A stretch of 64,000 nt of DNA from Hymenochaete sp. R1 (GCA_019400425.1 JAFREE010000004.1:186001-250000), one strand, 5' to 3'. Positions 34,484 to 48,367 are shown, counted from the first letter of the stretch. Translations and numbers: made by a program. The notes: generated by a model not told the origin, from the sequence alone.

Positions 34484-36732
34484 TCAAGACCGTTGCAATT
34501 CATCAAACACTTGTTCTAGAGCGAACGCAGCACGCGCACAGTCCTCCGTGCTGCTATACAACGGCGTTGGGGCCAAACGAATGACATCCGGTTTCCGCTC
34601 GTCTCCGATAACGCCAAAAGTCTTCAACCCGTTGAAAACGCGCTCCATCACACCTCGCCCCGAAGGAAGGAATAGAAGAGACAACTGCGCTCCACGCTCA
34701 GACGGTTCCAGAGGAGTGATAATCGTGAACGCGGCTTTTTCTTCGAATTTCTCTTCCGTTGGGGGTAACGATTCTCCGTCAAAGCCGGCCTTTGGACCGT
34801 ACCGCGCGATGACCTCCGTCGCCGGTACATAATACTTTGAACGCTGAAGATGGTCAGTAAGTGTTTTCGTGAGGAATTCAGAACGACGACGAAGGGTGGG
34901 GATCATCCCGGCTTCTTTGAAGATTTGAAGACTACCTAACAACGATGCTGCGCTAAGGATGTCTGGGTTGGACTGTTGGAAACCTTGTGCGCCTCGGATG
35001 GGGTCGAAGCGAGGCGGCATTGCGAACCGAGTGTTGGGATTGTGACCCCACCAACCTGCATGTCTGGCCGGAGGAATTCACATTAGCTCGAGCGCAATGC
35101 GAACGACAAGGTTTCGGAACGGAATGGAGGCCAATTTACCTCGGCTTTTGCTGATCTGCCCAGCTTTCGTGAATGAAAATGCCCGCAATGCCTCCTGGTC
35201 CGGCGTTGAGGTATTTGTATGAACACCATACCGCGAAATCGGCATTCCAATCATGAAGTTTGAGTGGGACATTTCCGGCTGCGTGGGCTAAATCCCAGCC
35301 ACAGATGCATCCCTACGATTGACATGATGTTCATTTAGTGCGCTCAACAGAATAGAATGCGTGCATGATAGAACGTACCTTGTCCTTCGCCGCGCGTGTG
35401 ATGCGCTCCATTTGGAACAGTTGACCTGTATAGAATTGAATTCCAGAGAAAAGAACGAGAGCGATCTCGTGGCCTTCTTTTGAGATTACATCAAGGATGT
35501 CTTCGGTTCGAAGCGTGTATTCTCCTTCTCGAGGAGTGAGCGCCAGGACTGCCCGGGTAGGGTCAAGGCCGTGGAGTTCTGCCTGTGATGAGAACGCATA
35601 CTGCGGTTTTTGTTAGATTCAAGACCATAGAATACAAGAATATGCTGACTTACTTGGTCCGAAGGGAAAGCCTTCGCCTCACAGAGGATCTTGAAACGCG
35701 TGGCGGTGGGTTTATAGAAAGTGTTCATCATAAGATGCAAGTTATTTGTCAGACTTCCCATGCATGCCACCTCGCTTTCCTTGGCACCTAGACATCGTTC
35801 AAGTAATTAATACAAAAGAAAGCCAAGTGAAGCAGGAACAAGAACATTTGGGGTCCGCAATGCGAGGTACGATGGGAGAAACGGAAATGAAGAAATACAA
35901 GAATATCACTGATGTGAAAAGGAGGAGAGGAAAGTATATTGGCTGCGAAGAAGAATTAAAACCAACCGCAACCATTAAAAGGCACTGACAGTGGCAAAAG
36001 GGAGGGAGGGGGTGGAGGTGGATAAAGAATCTTTTGATATCTTTCGAAATGTGACACTCACCAACAACTTCTGCAAGAAGAGGGTTGACATGGTCCGTGA
36101 AATTCACCCATGGACGTCCTGAAGGATGGTCGAAATGACCCTCTACAGCTCTACATAGTCAAACGGTAATCAGAGTAAGCCAGAGAAATGAAGATTGAGA
36201 TGTATATCGCGTCCTTTCAAAACCAATTCAGTGCACTGACTTTTCAGCCCAGATACGCAGTTCATCTTGGACAAGCTCCTGCGACCGTTTCGAGACGGCA
36301 CCCAGGGAATTGCCGCACAGGTAAGCACATGGCAGGCCGACTATAGTCCCCAGTAAAACGCCCAGAAGTGCGGTTCGAAGAAAAAAGATCCGGAAGCAAA
36401 TCAGACACATTTTGTCAAAGATTGCCTCAATCATCATCATAAGATGGTGTGGCGTCAGTCGGGAAGCGTGAGCAAAGGGTATTCATTGCAGAAGGCAGTT
36501 TGCACGAGTTTGTAGAGTTTGTCGCCATAGTATCGCCGTGACAGGGAAATATACGTTTATATATTCGTTAATAAGTAAAAGGTTTAACATCAGTGCGACC
36601 TTAAACAAGGAAACCATACAAGCACTAACGTTCTTCAGTCCGCACTCGGGAACTTCCAACAGCCTTGTTAGTCGGGAGAAAGAATTCATCCCGCATAGAA
36701 GCTCTGTGATTTTCGTTTTGCTGGGAAGACAT
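34484..36732 (-). CDS. BNA5: Kynureninase
   Basis: A PLP enzyme that cleaves 3-hydroxykynurenine to 3-hydroxyanthranilate plus alanine in de novo NAD synthesis. Exons 36732-36630, 36340-36241, 36150-36062, 35787-35654, 35600-35379, 35312-35140 and 35063-34484 give 466 residues. The family order is intact: [68 protein letters not shown], then [12 protein letters not shown]. Lys249 in that last motif is the expected PLP Schiff-base lysine. HAGWWGH and [15 protein letters not shown] close the active site. The first and third introns are long (289 and 274 nt). The first exon is the least certain; it rests on a GTTAGT donor and the MRDEFFLPT motif. The gene diverges from KMO, the preceding enzyme of the pathway. 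Confidence 0.94.
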
Positions 36733-36971
36733 TTGCAGATATCGAACCTCGAATACTGACGGAAATGAAGTGAAGGTAAGTAGACAAGCCTGGGGGCTTC
36801 AGACAGGCCCAGAAGTTAGCTTCGGAACTCGGCTAACGTTGTTTTTCCCTGCTTCGTCGCGTCGCGTCGATCAATTCTGTGGCTAATTCGGAGCAAAGGT
36901 TTCGGGATGAAACTTGAACTCGCGCCACGCGTCGAGTCGCTTAACCACCAGCATGCTCTTCATTTTACACC
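36733..36971. promoter_or_regulatory. Shared promoter region of kynureninase and KMO
   Basis: 239 bp lie between start codons of two genes encoding consecutive pathway steps, so coordinated control is likely. No binding site is named. A tRNA-like look near 36895-36955 was rejected. Confidence 0.6.
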
Positions 36972-39331
<2,360 letters not shown>

Positions 39332-41367
39332 GTTGTGAGTGAGTGTGAGTGAGATAGGGGAGGGGAGGGGAGGGGAGGGGAGGGAAGCCTTCTGGCCTGG
39401 CAAGAGAAGAGGAGGGCTCTTTTGATTTTCCAGAAGGTCCGAGAGGGGGCGCGGATGTGGTTAGGGTAAGTAGCAAACCATGTTCATTGGCGGTGGACTT
39501 GTCTCGTCCTTCCTTCCTTCCCTCCCTTTTTTTATTGCTTCTGGGTTCTAGACAATTACAATTCAATTCGGAAATCCGTAGAAAGGTAGAACGCAACGTA
39601 GCGCAATGCATTTAAGTTTGTGTTTTCTTTTTCTTTCTCTCCCAAGTTACGGACGTTACGGAGACGAGACGTCGAAGCGCCGAAGCCGTAATCGCAATCG
39701 TGGACACATCCGTCGTGGTAGGGGTAGTCGTAGTCGTAGTCGCAATCGTAATCGCAAATCGCAAATCATGGTCAAAAGCCACCCAAGCAGCGCCCTTCCC
39801 AGCGCCATAGCATCATAGTATCCATCCTAGCATAGACTCTTGATTGTTGCCCTGACGAAAAGAAAAGAAAAAAAAACGTGTCGGAAGATCGGAAGATCGG
39901 AAGATGCACGAAACAGAACAGACGCGAGAATCAAAGAGATGGAGATGGAGATGGGGGAAGAACATGCGAGAAGTGCGGCGGCGAACATTCCTCATTCTCA
40001 TTCTAAGAATTGAAAGACCCCTAAGGACTCTGAGGACTCTAATCCCAGTCCTACGATAAATCCCATCCTATTCCTATGATCGATCCTATTCCTATCCCAT
40101 CCTAGGACGGATGGCGGTAATCCCCAGAAATCCCGAGCGGATAGAAGGAGGGGAGCGATGTTGGATTAATGGATTGATCGCCTGAGACTGAGACTGAGAA
40201 TTGACATGAGACGCTGAGAGGAGAGCGTGGTCTGCGGACATAGGTGGGCGAGGGCGAGGGCGTAGAGATGGAGATGGAGATGGAGGAGGGGGCGCGTTAC
40301 AGAGACGATCAAACAAAAACAAAACAGAGCTGCCAAACAGACAACAGACAACAGACAACAGACACAGATGGACGGAGACGCCGGGACAGACAGGACAGGT
40401 AGGAAGGCTGGGCACTAAGGCAGGTAGCTTGCCGGAGCCGGAATTTGAGCGTTGAGAAGCAAGAGGCATGGGCTTCCTGTGTGTGTGTTTTGTACCCCAG
40501 TAGTAGTCCAGCCTCCCTCCTCCCTCCCTCCCCCCCAAAAAGAAAACACTTATTCATCTGGTCAAGTCATGAATGCGCTGCGTGTATAGAGCGGCCGGAC
40601 AGACCCATCTAGGAGTTTCAGAGTGCCGAAATGAATTCCACGCTGGGGAATGAAAGGAAGGAGGGAGGGGGTGTGAGGGAAGAGAAAGGATGGGTGTGTG
40701 TATGAAAAAGAGGGGGAAAGGGGGGTCTAGAACTCTAGACGCAACGGATCATACTATAACATAGAGTGGACATAGGAAACGTACTGAGGCAGGTCCATCT
40801 GTGGATTTCTGTAGGGACGTCAACAAGAAAGAGGAGAGCGAACGCGAACACGGCATAAATAGATAGAGGGGCACGGTAGATGGGAGTTTGTCTCTTTTCC
40901 ATGATCGTGATACAGCACCGGTTGAGGAGCCTTATAAGAGAGAGAGAGAAAAGGGAAGGAACAGATAGAATAAAATACAGAGAGGAGAGGATACGACATT
41001 GGGATAAATCACCATCGTCCGATGCGTATTGTCGCCGTTGGTTGATTGTTTGGAGGGGGAGAGAAAGAGAGAGAGCGCTGCTCGGGGTTGGGATTGGGTT
41101 GACGCCGTGCCGTGTAAGAGTCAAAAGGAAAGGAAGAGTTGAGCAAGCGGCAGAGCGAATGCGAATGAGTGAGAAAATTGTACACTGAATAGGAGAGGAA
41201 GGAGGGGAAGGAGTTGCCCGAAAGAAGGATTTCAATGACGTTTTCTACGAAAAAAAAGGGAGAGCCTGAAAGAGGGTACGTTGACCAGTCGGATGGTCCA
41301 ATGATCGAATAAAGGGACAAAGGGAAGGGGAAAGACCCAGGAAGAAGGCAGGGAGGTCGTCTGACGA
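39332..41367. other. Intergenic, simple-sequence rich
   Basis: About 2 kb between KMO and the tail of the AT-hook gene. It holds GTGAG runs, an AGGGG run (separate entry), GTAGTC/CGTAAT runs near 39700-39760 and GGAAGATC repeats near 39880. Much of the rest is purine-rich on the + strand. The ORFs reflect these repeats. No gene is supported. Confidence 0.5.
39357..39384 (+). repeat. (AGGGG)n run with G-quadruplex potential
   Basis: Five GGGG blocks plus a GGG block separated by single A bases, just downstream of the KMO stop codon. Such spacing can form a four-layer G-quadruplex. It lies in the likely KMO 3' UTR or terminator. Confidence 0.6.
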
Positions 41368-42225
41368 CTATTCCTTGGATGAGGATGGTCGGCTGCGCTT
41401 CTTGGGCGGCTCTTCCTCGACTTCGTCCGCATCGTCGTCGTTCCCTTCACCATCGTCATCCGCCAGTTCCGGTTCCGGCTCTGGGTTCTTGGGCGGACGT
41501 CCACGACGCTTCCCCGAGGCTGTCGTGCTTGCTTTCGTGGGGGTGGGACGCGCGACCTTGGGTTTCGGAGGCGCGTTCGGGTCCTATTGTCCATTAGAAA
41601 CCCATTTTCAATGCCAATTTTTGTATTTTTGTTTTACGCGAATCGGTCGAGCGGGTTTTAGCGTTGCATGTCGGGAGATAACATATGCAAAATTTTGAGA
41701 AAAAAAAAGATGTTGAGTGAAAAAAGACACATATATGCGCCGAAGAGCGAAAGAGCGAGACATGGGGGTGCGTTACCTTTGGCGGTCTACCCCGCTTCTT
41801 CTTCGGCTGGGAGGGATCGTCGACTTTGACTTTCTTGGAGGACCCCTCGCCCGAGCCAGAGGTGGACTTTGGTTTATTTCTGCTCCCCTTTGGCCGACCG
41901 CGACCTCTTTTCTCGCGATGTTCGAGGGCTGTCGGAGTGCGTGCGGCAAAAAAAAATCATCAAGATAATTAGCAAATCAATAGCGTCGAGGAGTGTTGCG
42001 GGGAGCCAAGGGGACGGCGGGGGAGTAGTGCCGGCGGCGAGAGGTGTGTAGAAGGCAAGGGAATGGAGATGCGGTTGTGTGTTGTGTTGGTTAGAATTGT
42101 GAGAGGTCAGTTGATAAGTTTAGTTTGCAACACTCGATAGGCGAGAGGGAGAGATTGAACGAACCTGAGTCGTCTGGGAACGCGCCCGTAGATGGATGAA
42201 CTGTGTTGTGAGTGATGTCGGACAT
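41368..42225 (-). CDS. Small three-AT-hook (HMGA-like) chromatin protein
   Basis: Exons 42225-42165, 41928-41777 and 41583-41368 give 142 residues. Three AT-hooks with the GRP core are visible: KRGRGRPKGSRNK (about 27-39), KKKRGRPPK (63-71) and GKRRGRPPKN (about 95-104). An acidic stretch (ADDDGEGNDDDADEVEEE) follows, and a basic PPKKRSRPSSSKE ends the protein. AT-hooks bind the minor groove of AT-rich DNA, and this size, hook spacing and acidic tail are those of animal HMGA proteins. Whether it is a true homologue or convergent is open. The exon joins restore the hook motifs exactly. The 236-nt first intron is long for this genome. The gene is head-to-head with YOS9. Confidence 0.88.
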
Positions 42226-42875
42226 GATGTGTTGAAGGGGGAGCGGAGGAGGGGGAGCGGAAGGAGAGCTGGGATGAGACGAAGGTGGGAATATGCGATG
42301 CGAGCGAGCGAGCGAGAGAGAGGGAGGAGGAAAGGAAGAGAAGAGAAAAGAGAAGGCGGATATTAAGAGAGAGAGAGAGAGGGACAGTCAGTCATTCAGA
42401 GACCGCCTTGCCTGGAAACAACAACATTAAACAAGTCTCATCTCTCATCTCATCCCATCCCATTCCATCAATCCCGTAACATTCAATTCTCTTTTATTTC
42501 ATTTCATTTCTATCTATTTTATATTTCCTCATTTTTATTCATCCCTCTCTGCTCTCGATCCTTCGCTTATTTCATTGATAAATATCCCGCACAGCCGTCA
42601 TCTCCCATAAGCGGTCATCGGCGGAACATATACACCATCCTCCTCTTCAATAGTTCATCATCTTCATCGTCTCCTCTTCTTCGGCGGTCTCGCTCTTACA
42701 GAACAACTGCGAAAAAAAAACAAGCTCAAGCGCTCGACAGCCGACTATCAGGGTCGTCACCCAAAGTGGCTGACCGCAACTAATTCAACTGACTGAACGA
42801 TCCAATTGACACGTAGCCCCCTAGCCTCAGCCTAGACGCGCGCACGAGCCAGCCACTGGCTCCTCCGATTCAGCC
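42226..42875. promoter_or_regulatory. Divergent promoter region, AT-hook gene / YOS9
   Basis: 650 bp between opposing start codons. A GAGC/GAGA-rich stretch (about 42300-42385) is followed by TTTCATTTCATTTC-type pyrimidine sequence. Both may mark core promoters or leaders. No specific site is claimed. Confidence 0.45.
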
Positions 42876-45386
42876 ATGCTCCTTTACCTCCTCCCGCCAT
42901 CTCTCCTCGCCCTCTGCGGCCTCGTACAAGCAGCAGGGCCGCACTGGTCCCTGGCAGAGGATCCATATGCATTTCCAAAATTCAGAATATCTTTTCTGAA
43001 CGGCCTTCCCGTCCTCAACGAGACCGCCGAACGCTGGCTTGCTGGCGGCCTTAAGGGCGGCGAACGCGAATTCCTGAACCAGCCCTGGCAGAACGTCCAT
43101 AACGGCGGACGGGTAGACTCCTTTCAGAGCATTGATAGTGGTAATAGTGACCCGGAAACCGACTCGGTGCGTCGCACTAGCTTCGATGGCACGCTCAATC
43201 GGCCAATGAGCTTGAACGTCCTTGCTTATTGTTACAGACCGAAGTGTTCAAGAATCACGGCCACGATGATACTGCAGACGACCAATCACCTCGATACTCG
43301 TTGCAAAGGATGATGCTCGCGGGACGGACTTCTTTTGTCTGCCTCATCCCTCCCCCTGTCGAAAGTCATACCCAGCCGATAGAAGAACCGCAGATGGAAG
43401 CTCCTGCAATTCAAACCTTTGGGCTCTTACACTCTCTCACTAATCAGTGTATCTATGTGAGTAACTAAGCTGGACGTCCTTGTGACTGACACGGCTCTTC
43501 TACCGCCCCCTCGCCCTCCTAGTCTTTTGGCAACCACTTTATCTTCTTGCGCAGATATGATATGGTGTATGTGTTCTACCGGCAGCAATCTGATTTATTT
43601 TTTTGTGTTGTTATTGCAGCATCGTCAAGGATGGTTCACGTATGCGTATTGCCATAATAACCAGGTCCGCCAATTTCGGGAGATGGCGCACTCCCATCCT
43701 CATCATGCAGGTGGGTTCGCGTGCCTTGCTTGTCTTTCCGTTCCTTTTCTCCCTAGGTATCCGGTTAGATGCTAAGACGGGACACGTTTTTGTTACCCTT
43801 TGTTGTTCACAGGCGCTGCCCCCGAGGAAGATCCAGAGGTATGTCGAGCTCCCTCGGTTCCTGACTTCCAGTCCCACAAACTGTCTTCTCACGGACGTTT
43901 TTATTAACTTTTACTATCCCCCCTAACCTCGTATCATGTGGACGCCATCGCATGTCGGTTTCTCGGTTCGCTATTGCCTCCTTGAAACTAAACTCCTCGA
44001 CCCCTCGACGATTCTTTTTTGTCCTTTCCGTCTCGCTGGACATCTGGTGTATCCACTTTTTGATCCCCGTCTCCTTGCATTGTCGTTATGGGCGCTCTGG
44101 GGTGTGGCATGTCAGTGGGAAGCATACACGCTAGGCCAGGCACCGACGACGTCTCCTAGTAGTGGCCAAAATGCGATCGAGCCAAAAGAACTAACACCGC
44201 CGCAGCAAGAGACGCTGGCGCGGAGCCTCGATGTCGTGCGTACGGCAGGCCATCGTTACCTTGTCCAAAGATGGGGAGATGGAACTCTCTGTGATAAGAC
44301 CGGCAGACCGAGGGAGATTGAAGTTCAGGTTCGTTTTCTTTTCCTCCTTCTCTTCGTTATCGGTCATTCTTCTTTCCGCACTTTAACCCCACATATGCTG
44401 ACTTCCACCACGAATCTGCGACGCACGTTTTCTTCTATTTTTTTCGTGTGGATGTTATGTTCTCCGATTATTCTTACTTTTCTTACTTTCAAAAATAATC
44501 CGTCTAACAAACCCTCTAGTTCCACTGCTCCCAAACGCTCACCGACTCCATCCTTTTCATAAAAGAAACTTCGACATGCCACTACATCATGGTCATCCAT
44601 ACCCCACGTCTATGTGGTGTTCCAGGCTTCCGAACCCGTCTCGAACAGCGCGAAGAAGCTCCCATACGATGTCGCGAAGTTCTAGTCGACCCAGAAGCAG
44701 TCGAGCATGCGACGCTTGCGGAAGTGAAGGAAAGCGCTCAGCCGATGTTGAGGCGCCCCGGGTCCTTCTCGAGCGAAGGTAGGAAGGGAAGAGTAAGCGG
44801 AGTCTTGGAGGCAGCTGAGCAGCGGCAACGGCATCAGCATCAGCATCAACAACGAGAGAAGTCCGAGACGAATACCCGCGGAAAGGGAGGTAACAGAGAA
44901 AAGAAAAAAGCGCAAGACGTCCAGAAAGCCCTTCAGGAGCTTCTGGGCGGGAACTTGGCGAATGTTCACCAACCGACTGAAGGCGAGGGCGAACACGGCC
45001 CTGACCACGAAACACTCGTCGTCGCGGGAGACGACGGCGAAGACTTCTACATCGATATCCAGTATGTCGATCTCAACGACCCAGATTCGGACGGCGCAGG
45101 CGTCGGGGTTGGAGATGACTTATTGCAACAGCTTGAACGAGCGATCGGGAAGACGAGCGGGACGATCGAGAGGCTGGAGGAGATACTGAGGGAGGCGGGG
45201 TACGATGTCTCCGCGGTCCCGGCTGCGGGGGAAGGTGATGAAGAGGAAGGGGAGCGGGATGAGGTTGGTGAAGGTGAGAAGGAGGTCGAGACCGAGACCG
45301 GGGCGGAGACCGACAAGAAGCGAGGGAGGAGAACGGACAGGGGTTATGGAGGTGGAGATGGAGGAGCGAGGCATGAGGAGCTCTAA
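42876..45386 (+). CDS. YOS9: ER lectin OS-9/YOS9 (ERAD substrate recognition)
   Basis: A luminal ER lectin that reads trimmed N-glycans on misfolded glycoproteins and hands them to the HRD1 ubiquitin-ligase complex. Exons 42876-43166, 43238-43456, 43620-43710, 43813-43838, 44116-44328 and 44520-45386 give 568 residues. A signal peptide is clear (MLLYLLPPSLLALCGLVQA). The family start PYAFPKFRISFLNGLPVLNE follows, then SFVCLIPPP. The MRH lectin domain starts at CIYHRQGWFTYAYCHNNQVR, continues through DPEWEAYTLG and GDGTLCDKTGRPREIEVQ, and ends FIKETSTCHYIMVIHTP LCGVPGF. The Gln, Arg, Glu and Tyr that contact mannose in OS-9 have counterparts. The tail is acidic and disordered and ends HEEL, a likely KDEL-receptor retrieval signal. 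The 26-nt fourth exon is needed for frame. Confidence 0.93.
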
Positions 45387-46505
45387 CATACATCTACATC
45401 TAGGTCCAGTCCATCCAATCCGTGTACATACGCAGATCTATGACTTATCTGTTCTGTACCCGTCTTTTTTCTTCTTTCCCGGGCCGCCCTCGGAAGGTTC
45501 CCCCATGATTCACGAGCAAAAGGCCCCACCGTTAATTAAGAAACCGCGTTTATGCACACAGGGGAAATACAATACAATACAATATCTTCGGATCTTTCGA
45601 GCGGACGCGCCTCTTCGACACGACAAAGGGAGGGGAGTGGGAGTGGGAGCAGGAGATAAAACTGGCAGTGTGAGCTTGAGCTCGAGGCCATCGTCATCAG
45701 TGACCTAATAAACTACGTATAACGACTGTATGTATGTATGGGAAACGCAGCTACTCAAAAGATATAATAGGTCTTAGGATCTTAGGGGGGCGCTGTCCGT
45801 ACAATTTCCGACAAAAAACTCTACTGTCGATTCTGGGCTCTCAGGCTGGATTTAGAGAAATTGAAGTGGGGCCCAGTCACTGGTACTCGACCAGAGATCT
45901 TATACTGGTATCGAGTTGCCAGCCCCCCTTGCTGAATTCGACTCTAGCCGAGGCTGGCTGAGGCTGGACGTTGTGTAATAAAAAGATAAATGGCTCTCGG
46001 GCTGTAGGCTGACGGCGCATTCAGGTTCGCGGTCTGGTCTGGGAAGAAATCCCGAATCCGGATCGTTCGACGGTTCGAAGCTGACGCATTAGTTTTGCTG
46101 GCAGCGGCTGGCAGTACCAATATCAATCACTAATACAGAATACTAATATTAATGCCAATAACTCATTAGCTACGGCTCTACTACGATTCGAAACAGGAAA
46201 GAGACAAACTCAAGGGCGGGGTGGGTAAGCCCCGGCCCAGCCCAGCTCCGAGCAAGCGGCTGAGGAACTCGGAGGCTAGAGGACTCGGTTTGAAACATGA
46301 CTAGCAGAATGAGAAAGGGCTGGTATTAGTATTATTTTTAGACTATTACCACTACCAGTAGTAATAGTAATAGGAGTGTTGGCGTCACTGCCAGCCGCAC
46401 TAGCAGACGATAAGTTGAAAGTGAGCCTGAGGCCGCAGGCTGGGACGTTCGATTCGAAACTGGGCTTGGGATTAATATTAATATTAGAGCTAATAGTAGT
46501 AATAG

Positions 46506-46545
46506 TGGTACTGGTACTGGTACTGGTGCTGGTGCTGGTGCTGGC
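46506..46545 (+). repeat. Tandem GGTACT/GGTGCT hexamer run
   Basis: Three to four GGTACT units pass into three GGTGCT units. One A-to-G step separates the two blocks. Intergenic, no known role. Confidence 0.7.
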
Positions 46546-46806
46546 AGTTCCAGCCCAGAGACAAGCCAGGCCATATCGTAATATTAATAACTTACTTGTT
46601 TTTTTTTTCGGTTGTTCGAAACCCCAAGGACGGTGGCACGGGCACGCACGCGTCGGCTGGTATTTACTATTTACTATTTGTTGTTATTGACGCGTCTCGC
46701 TTACTTTACTCTCTAGTAGTACTTGCCAGCGCCAGCCCTCTTCCGCTTCCGTGCTTATCTGGTCATAATAAAATTTAAGTCTTGTACACCCTGTTTGATT
46801 CGCAAT

Positions 46807-46837
46807 CAGCCAGCCAGCCAGCCAGCCCAGCCCAGCC
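46807..46837 (+). repeat. (CAGC)n microsatellite
   Basis: Five CAGC units followed by CCCAGCC variants. Related CTGG/CAGC words recur near 46930 and 50105. Confidence 0.7.
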
Positions 46838-47645
46838 GTCCTCGCTGTCAGCCCCAGCTACAAGCCCTTCCTCCGAGTAAAAGATCACAACGAGCTTAAG
46901 CTCAAGTTGGATACATAACCAGGCCGGGCTGGGGCTGGGCTGGGGCCGGCTACAATTAATAAATAACAATAACAATAATCGCGCGCCGCTCTCACACTCA
47001 CACTCACGCACATTCCCGCCAATCAGTACCACTACTAGTGAATCAGAAATAATCGAAACACTTTTTTAATATTTACTTAGTCTTAGTACTAGTACTACTG
47101 GTCCCAGCCGCGGCACGCTCGGAACGACCAGCCACCCCCACCCACTTTGCACTTTGACTGATGCTATTTTTAGCGGTAGTGTCTTCTCCATAGGTTTGAC
47201 ATCACCAAAGACGTTGCCATTTGCATTTATATCGTAGGTTGCCTATGCTCCGCATATTTGGTATTATTACCTCCACACTGCTTGGGTGATCCATGATGGT
47301 CGTCTCCATTGCCTCGGAAACATTTCTGAGACGTGCCCGATTGATTTCCTCTTCTTCTTCTTCTTGAAACGCATGGAGCAGTACAGCCAGGTCAACGAGC
47401 AGAACACGTACAGAAGATAAATAAAACGGGTATTCGACGTTCGGCATTACAAAGGGACTCGAATCGTGTATCACTTTACATTTCAAACATAGGGTACGAG
47501 AAAGGATCCACTGCAGTCCTTGAACGTTGCGTCATGAATGAGAAAAATTGAAGCGACTTCGTGTCATACAATCCACGGCCCGCCACCGCCGCCCGCGTCG
47601 CGTTGGCCGATGAGCGATTGTCCAGCAGCGGTTCGAGGGCCTGGG

Positions 47646-48134
47646 CTAATACTTTAGAATGATATAGAGCGCGTGGATGATACCAGGGCTAGTAATGGGT
47701 TTGTAAGTCTGCGGCCATAATAGAGAGGAGGGGACACACATGTAACCCAGAATGGTCTGCAGTACACAGGGAGAAAGAGGATGTTAGTACGATTGAATTG
47801 GCGAGAGTCCGATGATGACGAGCGCAACATACCAATAGAATGTTGATGAGCTGATGGAGATAGAAGCAGAAAATTGTGAGCAACCACGAGTCGAAAGTAG
47901 AAGTCATACACGTACGAAGTCAGCGTTACATCCTCGCTCAAGGAACACACCGAGAGGTGGTATGAAGATGGCAAAGCTAAGAATCGATAGATGTCAACGA
48001 CCCCCATCGTTTTTTTCGCTGAAAGAAATAAGCGTACAATATCTATAAAAGCATTGGGGGTGAGCTTTACAGTCAATGGAATAAAAATGGCGAAAAATGC
48101 ATACCTTGCAGATGTCAGAACCGGTGAAAGCCAT
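47646..48134 (-). CDS. PMP3: PMP3/RCI2-type plasma-membrane proteolipid
   Basis: A very small two-helix plasma-membrane protein that modulates membrane potential and cation tolerance. The reading frame is complete only with six exons: 48134-48105, 48042-48038, 47976-47916, 47850-47833, 47756-47740 and 47688-47646. The result is 57 residues, the usual family length. Conserved words are MAFTGSDICK, PPLGVFLERGCNADF, ILGYIPGIIHALYI and the LKY end. All introns have GT and AG ends. The second exon is 5 nt (ATATT); without it IFFAIFIPPLG goes out of frame. Exons 4 and 5 are 18 and 17 nt. No single exon is long enough to stand out as a gene. The gene diverges from the formamidase-like gene. Confidence 0.9.
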
Positions 48135-48367
48135 TGTTGAGGGTGTGTGCGTCGGGTGGACGAGAATGGGAGAGAAAGGAAGTTCGTTGGCGAGAGGTGG
48201 GAGGGTTAAATAGTCTTCTAGCGAGCGCTGCGCCAGGGGCGGTGAGACTGCTCAGAGATGATGTCATCCGAAACCAATTTACTGGTTCCTCAAAATGGAC
48301 GGGCGTCCTTGCTGATTTGCACACGTAATCACCTTCAACTAGTACTACAAACTCTCCTAGGTCTTTC
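48135..48367. promoter_or_regulatory. Divergent promoter region, PMP3 / formamidase-like gene
   Basis: 233 bp between start codons. A CTCCTAG acceptor-like end just before 48361 could mark a 5' UTR intron of the + strand gene, but no donor was assigned. Confidence 0.45.

Larger units (their letters stand above)
45387..47645. other. Intergenic, repeat-rich and compositionally odd
   Basis: About 2.3 kb between YOS9 and PMP3 tails. AT-rich words (AATATTAAT, TAGTAATAG) alternate with GC-rich words (CAGCC, GGGCTGGGGCTGGG). It includes TGGTACTGG/TGGTGCTGG runs near 46506-46545, a CAGC run near 46807-46837, and CTAG-rich spots. No coding gene, terminal repeat or transposase fragment was recognised. 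Confidence 0.5.

Noticed and set aside
36893..36958. tRNA-like stretch on the minus strand before KMO
   Set aside because: It contains GGTGGTTAAGCG and GAGTTCAAG, but no matching acceptor stem or proper A and B box spacing.
39606..39818. Arg/Ser-rich ORF resembling an SR protein
   Set aside because: It is a direct reading of GTAGTC/CGTAAT simple repeats and has no splice partners or domain.
43457..43619. Extra exon between the second and third YOS9 exons
   Set aside because: A CTAG/GTGTAT pair could define one, but CIY joined directly to HRQGWFTY matches the lectin family better.
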